Assembly (NCBI GenBank): GCA_934438055.1
Contig: CAKSAY010000004.1
Location: 44,877-108,876 of the forward strand
DNA length: 64,000 nt
Reading direction: 5' to 3'
Origin: an uncultured Oscillospiraceae bacterium
Lineage (GTDB): Bacteria; Bacillota; Clostridia; Oscillospirales; Ruminococcaceae
Shown here: piece by piece, positions 8,782 through 17,507 of the stretch
Layout: every line of letters begins with the position of its first letter
Numbering within the stretch: the stretch's first letter is position 1
Program-made: the position numbers and the translations under genes
The notes under the pieces: generated by a model
Told to the model about the DNA's origin: nothing
The model's input: the letters and a program-made list of their open reading frames with translations, nothing else
The model's database searches: none

Positions 8782-10476
8782 TTAGATTACATCAATTGTG
8801 GAAACATATCGAATATTAGAATCCGTTGTTGTATAGGTCATACTCACCGACCGGCCGGGCGTTAGCATAGGCAGTTCATCGCTCTTTTCAATCGACGCAA
8901 CATAGGTAATAGCCGGATCATCGGTTAGTGTAAAGTAATAATTCGTATTTCCATCCTTAACCGCAGAGGCCAATGTTCCAATAGTACCGGAAACTTCTAT
9001 CGTTTCAGATGTACTGGCGGCATTCGCACCACTAGACTGCATTTGCTTGACATAAGAATCCTGCGCGGCCGGAATGGATTCACCGACTCCAACAATCTGA
9101 TAATTCTCTACAGAAACAAAAGCATATTGTTTAATCAGACCAGCCTCATCCTTTAAGCTTAAGAAATAGGTAGGATAATTCGAGACGTTAATTAAAATAG
9201 GGAAAGTTGCAGCATAATTCTTTTCTTGCACCTTGCCCTCTGCCGAGCGCATGGCAGATTCCTCGTCAGCACCGTTAATTTGATAATACTTCGTCTCTTT
9301 TGTGCGCATATTAACGAGAATAAAGCCAATGTTAGATTGATCTCCTGTAACAGAGGTTAAACCGGTATACATCCATAAATCGTCGTTTAAGGCCAAACTT
9401 GTGTAGCCCGGCGTTGTGGTAATCACATCTCTCTGACCAAAAATGGAGTTAAACCATCCATTAGAATATTTTCCCCAATTGTCAGCCTGTGTGTTTAATA
9501 AATCAGCAGGATAGGCATTATCAATCCATTGAGGCACATCGCCAATGTCATAGTGCGTCATTTCTCCGGTGACAGCGTCCACCAAAACGATCCCTGTAAT
9601 ATCTTTACCGCCAAGGAAACCGATTTCAAAATCATAAATCGGAACAACCCAGAAAGGCGCGCCGGATTCATCGATTTCAAAGACAGCGTCATCAAGCATA
9701 GCAGTAGGATAAGCAAAACGAATATGACGATAAAGATTTCTGTTAAAATGTTCATAATCGCCATATTTCATTGGCTGATCCAATTCCACCAAATCGGTCT
9801 GCTGCGTGGCCATATTAATTTTAATATAATACGGCACGCCCTGCGACTGATTGGTAAACCATTTGATAATATCGCTATATTCTAACGGAGAAACACGCGT
9901 TGGGGAATTCTGATAGTTAATTTGGGTATACATATTGGAAATCTCAAACTGTGAAACAAGAGAAACCACCTCGCCAAGCTTTCTATTTCCCAACTTAATC
10001 GCCATTTCTTTGTCCACAACAGGGATTTGCGAAAGCGGAAGCTCTGCAATGTCTTCCTGGAAGTTACCGGTTTCTACGCTCAATTGATCATGATAATCGC
10101 CGGCATTAAAGATTTCAGAAGACGAAATCCAAATAGCGCCCACTATCACAACCACAACGCCCAGCACGACACCGCCGATTCGAAGATATTTTTTAAAGCG
10201 TTTCTTAGAGGTGTTCACCTTAATAACCTGGCCGCCAATCTTAACCTCCGTCGTTTCCTGACTTTCTTTTCGCGTTTTCTTTGGCAAATTCTTGCACAAT
10301 AAATACCGTACGCCAAAGAAAACGGCAATCACGATAATGACATATGTCCAAAAGTCAGAAGATTTAATGTTAATTGCCGGAATGGTGATATAAAACCAAA
10401 CAGCGGCAAACACCAAAGTGATTATGATTGGCAGAATAATCTTTCTCATCCAATGCTTTTGCGTCTTGTTTTCCAT
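8782..10476 (-). CDS. Large two-helix membrane protein with extracytoplasmic domain, function unknown
   Basis: A 564-residue product that I do not recognise as a named family. It has two N-terminal transmembrane helices (about 12-30 and 40-60), a basic cytoplasmic loop (KNLPKKTRKESQETTEV), and a third helix near 98-118. A long extracytoplasmic region of about 440 residues follows. Segments such as GIVLVDAVTGEMTHYDIGDVP and GFILVNMRTKETKYYQINGADEESAM suggest repeated PepSY-like beta units that describe a bound peptide or substrate; this is an impression, not a match. GAGGAG lies 8 bases before ATG. The gene has its own terminator. It could be a cell-envelope or protease-regulating protein. Confidence 0.7.
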   Translation of the reverse strand: MENKTQKHWMRKIILPIIITLVFAAVWFYITIPAINIKSSDFWTYVIIVIAVFFGVRYLLCKNLPKKTRKESQETTEVKIGGQVIKVNTSKKRFKKYLRIGGVVLGVVVVIVGAIWISSSEIFNAGDYHDQLSVETGNFQEDIAELPLSQIPVVDKEMAIKLGNRKLGEVVSLVSQFEISNMYTQINYQNSPTRVSPLEYSDIIKWFTNQSQGVPYYIKINMATQQTDLVELDQPMKYGDYEHFNRNLYRHIRFAYPTAMLDDAVFEIDESGAPFWVVPIYDFEIGFLGGKDITGIVLVDAVTGEMTHYDIGDVPQWIDNAYPADLLNTQADNWGKYSNGWFNSIFGQRDVITTTPGYTSLALNDDLWMYTGLTSVTGDQSNIGFILVNMRTKETKYYQINGADEESAMRSAEGKVQEKNYAATFPILINVSNYPTYFLSLKDEAGLIKQYAFVSVENYQIVGVGESIPAAQDSYVKQMQSSGANAASTSETIEVSGTIGTLASAVKDGNTNYYFTLTDDPAITYVASIEKSDELPMLTPGRSVSMTYTTTDSNIRYVSTIDVI

Positions 10477-10580
10477 TCGTCCAACTCCTCGATTGTCAAT
10501 AGTATGCCTGCAAACGGCAAAACGATAAGACCAAACACCGCATAAACAACAGGCATGTTACATATAGTCTTTATAAACAT
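10446..10580 (-). CDS. Possible 44-residue single-helix membrane peptide
   Basis: A small open frame overlaps the start of the 564-residue gene by 31 bases. It encodes MFIKTICNMPVVYAVFGLIV followed by LPFAGILLTIEELDEWKTRRKSIG, one hydrophobic helix and a charged tail. TAGGGAG directly abuts the ATG, which is poor spacing; an internal ATG eight codons later is no better placed. It may be a leader peptide coupled to the downstream gene, or chance. Low confidence. Confidence 0.3.
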   Translation of the reverse strand: MFIKTICNMPVVYAVFGLIVLPFAGILLTIEELDEWKTRRKSIG

Positions 10581-10745
10581 CTCCCTATCGTATAGCGCTA
10601 CTGCGTAACTAAATCTACCGGCGTTTTGCGTTTACCGGGCAAACTGTTGTTATAATGCTCTTGTAAAGTAAGATTCTTATTAAAAGTCTTTCCAATACAT
10701 TATAACACAGTCATATTTTAAAAGCAAAGACTTTTTATTTATGAG

Positions 10746-10774
10746 TTGACAGAATGAACAAAAACGAATATAGT
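10746..10774 (+). promoter_or_regulatory. Sigma-A type promoter for the glycosyltransferase gene
   Basis: TTGACA at 10746-10751 and TATAGT at 10769-10774 are 17 bases apart. The predicted start is near 10781, giving a leader of about 22 bases with GGAAAGG before the ATG. The rest of the 10477-10802 gap holds only AT-rich sequence and the small open frame noted on the minus strand. Confidence 0.75.
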
Positions 10775-10802
10775 TAATAAAAAAGGAAAGGTAAAAAATA
10801 AG

Positions 10803-11807
10803 ATGAAAGTATTGCTGTATTCTGAGGGACAAAACATCATTAAAAATTCCGGTATTGGAAAAACGCGTGAGCATCAACTCAAGGCGCTGAGAATGTATGG
10901 AATCGACGTTACCTTTCACCCAAATGAACCGCATGATATTGTTCACATCAACACTACCGGCCCCCGTTCACGTCACTTAGCAAGAAAGTCGCGGCAGTCA
11001 GGCACGCCGGTTGTCTACCATGCACACAGCACGGAGGAGGATTTTAGAAACTCCTTCATTGGCTCAAACTTTTTTTCTTCTAGCGTAAAAAAATGGCTTA
11101 TCAGCTGCTACACATCTGGGAACGTGATTATAACCCCCACGCCTTATTCTAAAAAACTGTTAGAAAATTACGGGATTCAAACACCTATTTACACAGTGTC
11201 TAACGGAGTTGATTTGGAATTTTTTAGGCCAAGCGCAGAGAAAAAAGACGCGTTCCGGAAACAATTTGGTTTTACGCATAAAGATAAAGTTATCCTCGGC
11301 GTGGGGCTTTATATTGAACGAAAAGGAATTTTAGATTTTGTCGAGATGTCCAAGCGACTGCCACAATACCAATTCATCTGGTTCGGCCACACCCCGCTTT
11401 ATTCTATCCCTGCAAAAATTCGCCGCATTGTGCGTGCAAAATATCAAAATCTCTCTTTTCCCGGATATGTTGACAGTAAGGTTTTAAGCACTGCCTATTG
11501 CGGCGCCGATCTCTTTTGGTTTCCAACATTTGAAGAAACAGAGGGGATCGTTTTGCTAGAGGCTATGGCGGCCAAACAAAACGTATTGGTGCGCAATATT
11601 CCCATCTACGCGGGTTGGATGAAAAATGGAAAAGACGTTTATAAAGGAAACAGCTGTCGGGAGTTTGAGCAAAAAATTGTCGGTATATTAGAGAACAAAC
11701 TGCCGGATTTGACAGAGCAAGCCTATGCTCTTGTAAATGAAAAAAGCATTGCAAACGTGGGAAAACAGTTAAAAAACATTTATATTTCTCTGCTTCATAA
11801 ATATTAA
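10803..11807 (+). CDS. GT4-family glycosyltransferase
   Basis: The 334-residue protein has the GT-B fold pattern of family 4 retaining glycosyltransferases. The N-terminal acceptor domain includes NSGIGKTREHQLKAL, and the C-terminal donor domain has VILGVGLYIERKGILDFVEMSKRLP and the E-x7-E motif EETEGIVLLEAMAA near 240-253. The start resembles that of alpha-glucosyl-diacylglycerol synthases of Gram-positive bacteria, so a lipid acceptor is possible but not shown. It is a single-gene unit with its own promoter and terminator. Donor sugar and acceptor cannot be read from the sequence. Confidence 0.85.
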   Translation: MKVLLYSEGQNIIKNSGIGKTREHQLKALRMYGIDVTFHPNEPHDIVHINTTGPRSRHLARKSRQSGTPVVYHAHSTEEDFRNSFIGSNFFSSSVKKWLISCYTSGNVIITPTPYSKKLLENYGIQTPIYTVSNGVDLEFFRPSAEKKDAFRKQFGFTHKDKVILGVGLYIERKGILDFVEMSKRLPQYQFIWFGHTPLYSIPAKIRRIVRAKYQNLSFPGYVDSKVLSTAYCGADLFWFPTFEETEGIVLLEAMAAKQNVLVRNIPIYAGWMKNGKDVYKGNSCREFEQKIVGILENKLPDLTEQAYALVNEKSIANVGKQLKNIYISLLHKY

Positions 11808-11814
11808 TAGATTC

Positions 11815-11858
11815 AAAAAGCAGCTATCTGTTTAAGCTAAAGATAGCTGCTTTTTATT
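11815..11858 (+). terminator. Terminator of the glycosyltransferase gene
   Basis: AAAAGCAGCTATCT pairs with AGATAGCTGCTTTT around a loop of about 12 bases and runs into a T-rich tail. It starts 8 bases after the stop codon. Confidence 0.88.
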
Positions 11859-12016
11859 CGTCATTTTTTCTCCTATTTCGCAAACGTATTCCCAATGACA
11901 ATTCGCTTAGACTAACGTGAATTATCATGTACCTCTGAATTGCTTGGAAAATTAGAAAAGCTGTACCCTGCATGTATTCAGGCACTCTGATATATATTTC
12001 TAAATTTCATTAGAAC

Positions 12017-12350
12017 TCAGTCTTCGTGTCTGTGTATCTGGATATTCCCTATATTCTTCAACGCTGAAAATAGGCGCCATACTGTTGCATGTTTTTCCCT
12101 TATTCTTTTATTTAGATATAATTGCAAATCCTTATTATCTGCAAATATTTTGTATGCAAGTCTGCCATTCTTCTTTTTATCTCATAAATACCACATGGCT
12201 TTTTCATGCTAAAATCAGCAGTGCGAAGACATAATTTGCAATTTCGAGTGACTGAAAAAGAAATTCCCAGCGTTGTAACCTGCGCTTCAGGTCATGCTCG
12301 ATACAAATACACCGTCCACAATTTCCGCAAATGTACTATGTGTGACTTTT
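12017..12350 (-). pseudogene. Decayed zinc-ribbon-like gene with frameshifts
   Basis: The 11.86-12.66 kb gap has no intact gene, but the minus strand reads as one protein across three frames. In order it gives YICGNCGRCICIEHDLKR with LQRWEFLFQSLEIA, then LCLRTADFSMKKPCGIYEI, then NGRLAYKIFADNKDLQLYL, ending IQIHRHED and a stop at 12017. A stop codon also interrupts the frame just before YICGNC. The CxxCGxCICxxHD opening looks like a zinc-binding knuckle. Two frameshifts and a stop in compositionally coherent sequence indicate a pseudogene. I do not recognise the family. The rest of the gap appears to be non-coding. Confidence 0.6.
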
Positions 12351-12660
12351 CAAACAATTCAATGGATTCAATAATGGTGTAATTCTATTTTAATCCATAT
12401 AACATTCCTAGCACATTTTTACATACTTCTTCTCTATGCGATTATTTTGATATGATACAATATTCATCCTCCCTGCTTCAAAGCAGTGGTTACACGATTC
12501 CGAACAGAACGTTTTATATACCTGTCATATGATAGGGGATAACGCCGCACAGTCCACCCATTCAAATAAATCTAATAGAATCCTATACGTAAATTGGTTC
12601 TGATTTCTCATTCCATTACATAAGAATAGTAGGACGTAGAATATTCAAAGGAAAGAGGCG

Positions 12661-13737
12661 ATGAATGTGAAACGGCGTAAAATCCTTCTTGTGATCGTTG
12701 CGATTCTTGTATTTTCGGCGCTCATTGTCACTGCAATCACCTATCCAAATGTAACGGCCGCTGAAAAAAATGCAGAGCAAGAAGAAGACTTCATTAAATG
12801 GGTTGAGTTCAAACCGCCTGTTTGTGCAATGGAAAAGGCGCTCGAGGCAGATATCGACAGTTATAACGACGCCATTCATCTTAATTGGATCGATCTTTTG
12901 AGTTATCTTGCAGCAAGCTATTGGGGCGAATGGAGTCGTTATAAAAGTTCTGATTTAGATGCTTTAATTGCAAAATTAAAGGATGGCCAAAAAATAGAGC
13001 AGTTAGCGGCAGGTTATCAGGAATTCCCCTATTTTCGCGAAGCCTATCATGCAGTTTTAGATGGATTTGTTGGGGAATATCAAATTGGCACCGGAGGATA
13101 TGACATAAACGGAAATCAAATTATGGAAACCAAATATGGACTGCGCGCTTATTCTCCCATTGCATATGGCTTTAGCTTTAACCATTATAAAGACTTTGGC
13201 GTGTCAAGAAGCTTTGGCTTTAAACGGCGTCATTTGGGAAACGATTTGGTTGCCAGCGTAGGAACACCGGTTGTGGCAGTTGAAAGCGGCGTTGTCACCC
13301 AATGTGGCTGGAACAAATACGGCGGCTGGAGAATCGGCATACGCAGCTTTGACTCAAAAAGATATTATTACTATGCCCACCTAAGAAAAGATCACCCCTT
13401 TGCGCCCGGCATAGAGGTAGGCTCGGTCGTCAATGCAGGCGATCTCATAGGTTATGTGGGCATGACCGGCTATAGCAACACAGAAAATGTCAATGGAATG
13501 ACAATTCCCCATCTACATTTCGGTATGCAGCTTATATTTGACGAATCACAAGTAGAAAGCGATAATGAGATTTGGATCGACGTCTATAACATTGTAAATC
13601 TACTTGAAAAGCATAAATCTCCTCTCGTGAGAAAGGAGGGGGAAAAAGACTATGCACGCAAATATCAATTTGTGGATCCCACAACAGAGGCCTACAAACA
13701 AGAGCAGGCGTCTAGCGAAACACAGTCTGCCGCATGA
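12661..13737 (+). CDS. Membrane-anchored M23 (LytM-type) peptidase
   Basis: A 358-residue protein with a short cytoplasmic start, one membrane anchor (about 8-28), a linker domain of about 160 residues, and a C-terminal M23 domain. The zinc ligands are visible as HLGND (H191, D195) and HLHFG (H284, H286), so the enzyme is probably active as a peptidoglycan endopeptidase outside the membrane. The insertion TGYSNTENVNGMTIPH before HLHF is longer than in most LytM domains. A GGAAAGAGGCG site precedes the ATG. The middle region has no recognised domain. It could act in sporulation or cell-wall growth; the neighbours do not decide this. Confidence 0.88.
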   Translation: MNVKRRKILLVIVAILVFSALIVTAITYPNVTAAEKNAEQEEDFIKWVEFKPPVCAMEKALEADIDSYNDAIHLNWIDLLSYLAASYWGEWSRYKSSDLDALIAKLKDGQKIEQLAAGYQEFPYFREAYHAVLDGFVGEYQIGTGGYDINGNQIMETKYGLRAYSPIAYGFSFNHYKDFGVSRSFGFKRRHLGNDLVASVGTPVVAVESGVVTQCGWNKYGGWRIGIRSFDSKRYYYYAHLRKDHPFAPGIEVGSVVNAGDLIGYVGMTGYSNTENVNGMTIPHLHFGMQLIFDESQVESDNEIWIDVYNIVNLLEKHKSPLVRKEGEKDYARKYQFVDPTTEAYKQEQASSETQSAA

Positions 13738-13910
13738 ATAAAAATGCAAGGAAGCCTTTCATATCTGCATCAAATACTATCCACAAACACTCTGTGTGGT
13801 TGCGCCACCAAGCAAACCACTTACGCTCAATCATAAAAAGAAAGTAGCCAGAAAATTATTTGCCCCTCAAATATTAATTTAAGACAACCGTCATATCCAT
13901 ATGTAAAGCT

Positions 13911-14684
13911 TTAAAAATAGCCCATCAAGCCGCGGACAGACGCTTCATTTTGGAAAAACACTTTCTCTTGATTTCCAATTTGACATAAAAGTTCGCCACC
14001 GGTTGTGATCTTTTTTGCCACACCACAAATTCTCCCCTGCTTGGTCTCAATCATAACTTCTCTGCCACAGGTAATGCAACGCTTTTCATAGTCGCTTAAA
14101 AAAGCCGTGGAGAAGCCCTCTGACTGCCATCTGTCAAAACACTCCTCAAATTTCACCAAAAAATCTTCCGCCACCCTCTCTAATGAAAGTCGCTTTCCGG
14201 TTTGTGAAAACACCGACCCGGCATACGGCAAATTCATGCTATCGAACCACTCTCGCGACTGCAAAAGGTTTATGCCGATTCCGCAAACAACCATAGCTCT
14301 CCTGTCCATAAAACTTCCCTCACACAAAATGCCCGTAATTTTTCTGCCGCCTAACAACAAATCATTCGGCCATTTAATGCACGGGTACAAATCAAAACTT
14401 TCTAATGTATAAGCAGCTGCTAAAGCAGTAACCAGTGTAAGGGTTTGCAAAACCTCTGCGTGTTCAACAGAAAGAACCATAGAAATAGCAAGCGATTGCC
14501 CCGGCTTTTGTGCCCACTTCCTGTCTCGGCTTCCCCTCCCTTGCCTTTGGCAGTCCGCCATCACGACGCTTCCATGAGCCAGCTGCTGCAAATGTTCCTT
14601 GCAATATTGATTTGTCGAATGAACTTCATCGAATAAAAGCAATGGCTTTCCCAACCATTTCGTCTTCAAATCAAGCTCTGTCAA
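13911..14684 (-). CDS. birA: Biotin-[acetyl-CoA-carboxylase] ligase BirA
   Basis: Activates biotin as biotinyl-5'-AMP and transfers it to the biotin carrier protein of acetyl-CoA carboxylase or other carboxylases. The 257-residue product starts directly in the catalytic domain (FDEVHSTNQYCKEH), with the biotin-binding loop QRQGRGSRDRKW at 46-57, IKWPNDLLLGGRKITGIL near 105-120, and a C-terminal SH3-like domain. The N-terminal DNA-binding winged helix of bifunctional BirA is absent, so this copy should not repress biotin genes by itself. It overlaps the upstream phosphoesterase gene by 14 bases. Confidence 0.93.
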   Translation of the reverse strand: MTELDLKTKWLGKPLLLFDEVHSTNQYCKEHLQQLAHGSVVMADCQRQGRGSRDRKWAQKPGQSLAISMVLSVEHAEVLQTLTLVTALAAAYTLESFDLYPCIKWPNDLLLGGRKITGILCEGSFMDRRAMVVCGIGINLLQSREWFDSMNLPYAGSVFSQTGKRLSLERVAEDFLVKFEECFDRWQSEGFSTAFLSDYEKRCITCGREVMIETKQGRICGVAKKITTGGELLCQIGNQEKVFFQNEASVRGLMGYF

Positions 14685-15165
14685 AATTCTTCACCTCCAC
14701 AATGTTCGTAACAATCCCGGCTTTTGTTAAGTCAATGGTTCCGTAGCTAGGCTTCGCACCGCGCGGCTGACCCAGGCTGCCGGGGTTTAAAATGTGCAAC
14801 CCATCACAATAAGCTGTAAAGCTTTTGTGCGTATGACCATATAATGCAATAGAGGCATGTTGTTTGACAGCGGCTTGTGCAAGCCGATCAAGCCCCGCCT
14901 TCACAGAAAGGGTGTGTCCATGGGTCATAAAGATGCAAACACCACCGAGCACAATGCTTCTCTCCAACGGAGCAAGCTGCTGAAAATCACAATTTCCACG
15001 AACGGAATAGAAATTTTTGCAGGCAAACTTTTGCTCTAATCTCTTAAATTCATCCAGTCCATCTCCTAAATGAAGATAGCAATCCGTTTGCTGATAGGTC
15101 CTCTCAAACACCGAAAGCAAACGATAATAGATTCCATGGGTATCAGAAAATACAACGATTCTCAT
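14671..15165 (-). CDS. YfcE/MJ0936-type metallophosphoesterase
   Basis: A 164-residue calcineurin-like phosphoesterase. All metal motifs are visible: FSDTHG (near 6-11), GDGLDE (near 34-39), RGNCD (near 57-61), THGH (near 80-83) and GHTHK (near 114-118). Family members cleave phosphodiester bonds in small molecules in vitro, but natural substrates are unknown. The start ATG follows GAAAGGATGCG. It is cotranscribed with birA through a 14-base overlap and is divergent from the small unknown proteins at 15.2 kb. Confidence 0.92.
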   Translation of the reverse strand: MRIVVFSDTHGIYYRLLSVFERTYQQTDCYLHLGDGLDEFKRLEQKFACKNFYSVRGNCDFQQLAPLERSIVLGGVCIFMTHGHTLSVKAGLDRLAQAAVKQHASIALYGHTHKSFTAYCDGLHILNPGSLGQPRGAKPSYGTIDLTKAGIVTNIVEVKNFDRA

Positions 15166-15229
15166 AGTCGCATCCTTTCAAACACTTAATCGCATAAACA
15201 TAATCTGTCTTGAAAAAGGAGAATGTATC

Positions 15230-15478
15230 TTGAATCAATCATTTTCACAACAGGAATTAAACGAAATGCTCAACCGTCTGTCTCAAAAAGCAAAAACAGA
15301 GGACATAAACAACCTAAGCAAGCAATCGCCGCAAGAGCTTCTCAAAAAACTCAGCGCTGAAGACGCGGCAAAAATCAAAGCGGTTATGAAAGACAAAGAA
15401 GCAATGAACAACCTGCTCAATTCACCACAAGCCAAAGCACTCATGAAGATGATCAACAAAGGAAAAAGGGGGAAATAG
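15230..15478 (+). CDS. Small helical protein, function unknown (cluster member 1)
   Basis: An 82-residue, lysine-rich, all-helical protein with no cysteine and no membrane segment (for example SPQELLKKLSAEDAAKIKAVMKDKEAMNNLL, read here in parts). The start is TTG, supported by AAAAGGAG 8 bases upstream. It is followed after 2 bases by a second TTG-started small gene and then a third, so the three form one operon. I do not recognise a named family. Its amphipathic helices suggest a protein-protein adaptor. Confidence 0.75.
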   Translation: MNQSFSQQELNEMLNRLSQKAKTEDINNLSKQSPQELLKKLSAEDAAKIKAVMKDKEAMNNLLNSPQAKALMKMINKGKRGK

Positions 15479-15480
15479 CA

Positions 15481-15888
15481 TTGGAAGATATAGCCCAAAC
15501 CCTACAGGACATTTTAGGAAGTGAAGAGGGTCAACAAAAGCTCAAAGGACTTATAGAAATGTTTGGGGATGGGCATGATGGCATCGATCTTTCAATGCTC
15601 GAGGGAATGCTCTCAAGCACACAAAATCAATCAGCGCCCTCAAACAGCTCCGCCAACAATGAAAAACCGCCTGACGGCGGTTTGGATTTGCAGGCGTTAA
15701 TGGGAATTGGCAGAATGATGGAGCAGGTCAATAAACCAGATAGCAAGACAGAGCTCATCCGCGCTCTAAAGCCCCTTCTCTGTCCGGAACGGCAGAAAAA
15801 AGCTGACACCGCAATCAAAATTCTTCGCCTTCTTTCTCTCCTGCCTTTATTGAGAGAAAGCGGCCTTTTAGATAACTTTAATCTTTAG
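15481..15888 (+). CDS. Small protein, function unknown (cluster member 2)
   Basis: A 135-residue product with helical ends (MEDIAQTLQDILGSEEGQQKL and ELIRALKPLLCPERQKKADT). The low-complexity middle is rich in Ser, Asn and Gln (about 43-60). The C-terminal part ends AIKILRLLSLLPLLRESGLL, an amphipathic helix that could touch a membrane. The start is TTG after AAAGGGGGAA. It lies 2 bases after the previous gene and 10 bases before the next. No family is recognised; conserved in-order neighbours would be needed to guess a role. Confidence 0.72.
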   Translation: MEDIAQTLQDILGSEEGQQKLKGLIEMFGDGHDGIDLSMLEGMLSSTQNQSAPSNSSANNEKPPDGGLDLQALMGIGRMMEQVNKPDSKTELIRALKPLLCPERQKKADTAIKILRLLSLLPLLRESGLLDNFNL

Positions 15889-15898
15889 GAGAACCATT

Positions 15899-16255
15899 AT
15901 GAAACGCAACTACAGTCAAGAAGACATCGCCGCAATGCAACAGGACGCAATCCGCCGTGTGAAAGAAATGGATCGCCGTGCAAGAGCGCATCTTCACCCA
16001 AACAACGAAAGAGTACAAGACGAACAACTTAGGGAAATCACCCTACCCATTGCGGAAGCAACGCTGACGCACGACGAGCAAAAGCAAGAACATAATCCGG
16101 CAAAAGCCAGTTCCTCCCCCCTTCCCTTCAGTCAGCTGTTAGAGGGGCTCGGTTTGGACAGCGATCATATCCTAATTATTGTCCTTATCATCATTTTAAT
16201 GCAAGAAGGAGCGGACAAATTGCTAATTTTTGCATTAGTTTATTTAATGCTATAA
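15899..16255 (+). CDS. Small tail-anchored membrane protein, function unknown (cluster member 3)
   Basis: A 118-residue product. The N-terminal half is charged and helical (SQEDIAAMQQDAIRRVKEMD). The C-terminal quarter holds one or two hydrophobic stretches, HILIIVLIIILMQEG and KLLIFALVYLML, at about 84-118. The QEGADKLL turn between them suggests a hairpin or a single anchor plus amphipathic end. ATG follows TAGGAGAACC. It is the last gene of the three-gene operon and the only clear membrane protein in it, so it may recruit the other two to the membrane. Confidence 0.75.
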   Translation: MKRNYSQEDIAAMQQDAIRRVKEMDRRARAHLHPNNERVQDEQLREITLPIAEATLTHDEQKQEHNPAKASSSPLPFSQLLEGLGLDSDHILIIVLIIILMQEGADKLLIFALVYLML

Positions 16256-16283
16256 AATAAAAAACGTTTTTCCTCTTCATGCG

Positions 16284-17507
16284 TTATTGGACAAGCTCTT
16301 GTGCCAATGAGAGCAATGCATTCCGCTCATTTGGAATCTTTCCCTCAATCACTTGGCGCAATAATTCCTCTAAAACAGTGCCGATTCTCCGTCCAGACGG
16401 CACACCCAACAGAAGAAGATCCTCTCCGTTAACGGCAAGCTCTTTTCGAGAGCAGCATAGATGATGTTGCGTAACTTCCTCCATCCATTTTAAACAATCC
16501 GCTCTCATCTTCACATCCAATATGCCAACAGCTTTCCCAACAGCCAAAAAGGATTGCATGCTCTTTTCTCCCAATTCTCCATAAAGCTTGCAAAAGGAAA
16601 TCTTATCAAAATCAGGCATTGAAAGATTTTTTAGCAACAGGGTCACATCTGCAATTGTCTTTGAATCAAAACGCAGTGAATGTAACAAATTCATACGCTC
16701 TAAGGGAGAAAATGGCCATAAAAAAAGGCAGAGACGGGCCAAAAAATCAGGCGGTGTCCTCTCAAAGCGCTCCAAAAGTGTAGCAAAAAGGTTTTCCTCT
16801 TTGTAAAATGGAAAAAGAGTCTGCCAAACAGGCTTGCAGCGCTCCAATGCCTGTACGATATAATTCCCATGAAACGTAAAAAACAGCTCTCTTTGAATTC
16901 TCTCTCTAGACAGGAGGCGCAGTCCGTCCACTGCGTCAAACATAGCATAACGCGTTTTATCTTCAATTGCAAAACCCAGCACAGCGCAAAAACGAACCGC
17001 TCGTAAGATGCGTAAAGCGTCTTGAGCAAAACGTTGACGAGGGTTCCCAACCGCACGCAAAACCCCTCTTTGCAAGTCCAAAAAACCGCCAACAGGGTCA
17101 AGCAGTCCCTGCTGCGGATGATAGGCCATTGCATTGATCGTAAAATCTCTTCTCTGTAAATCCTCCCACACACTGTCTGTAAAATAAACTCTATCGGGAT
17201 GTCTTGCATCGGTATACTCTCCATCGCGGCGAAATGTTGTGACCTCTACAGGATGTCCGTCAGCTAAAACAGTAATGGTTCCATGCTTTCTTCCTGTCTC
17301 AAACGTCTTCCGGTGAGTTAGACAAGAAAGAATTTCATGGGGCAAAGCACTCACTGCCAAATCGCAATCATAAGGCTGTTTTCCTAAAAGAGAATCACGA
17401 ACCCATCCTCCCACAATATAGGCAGAATAGCCATGACGAATCAGTTCCTGCGCAATGCACCAAGCGGCAGGCGGCGGAGAAAGCTTCACATCCTTTCTCG
17501 TTTCCAT
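16284..17507 (-). CDS. cca: CCA tRNA nucleotidyltransferase
   Basis: Adds or repairs the 3' CCA end of tRNAs using CTP and ATP, without a template. The 407-residue class II enzyme has the head-domain motifs YIVGGWVRDSLLGKQPYDCDLA (with the metal-binding DxD) near 33-54, and DFTINAMAYHP near 140-150. The RNA-binding motif RFAQDALRILRAVRF follows near 180-195. No HD domain is visible. It overlaps the upstream alkD gene by 22 bases. Both tRNA genes in this window already encode CCA, so its job here is likely repair. Confidence 0.95.
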   Translation of the reverse strand: METRKDVKLSPPPAAWCIAQELIRHGYSAYIVGGWVRDSLLGKQPYDCDLAVSALPHEILSCLTHRKTFETGRKHGTITVLADGHPVEVTTFRRDGEYTDARHPDRVYFTDSVWEDLQRRDFTINAMAYHPQQGLLDPVGGFLDLQRGVLRAVGNPRQRFAQDALRILRAVRFCAVLGFAIEDKTRYAMFDAVDGLRLLSRERIQRELFFTFHGNYIVQALERCKPVWQTLFPFYKEENLFATLLERFERTPPDFLARLCLFLWPFSPLERMNLLHSLRFDSKTIADVTLLLKNLSMPDFDKISFCKLYGELGEKSMQSFLAVGKAVGILDVKMRADCLKWMEEVTQHHLCCSRKELAVNGEDLLLLGVPSGRRIGTVLEELLRQVIEGKIPNERNALLSLAQELVQ

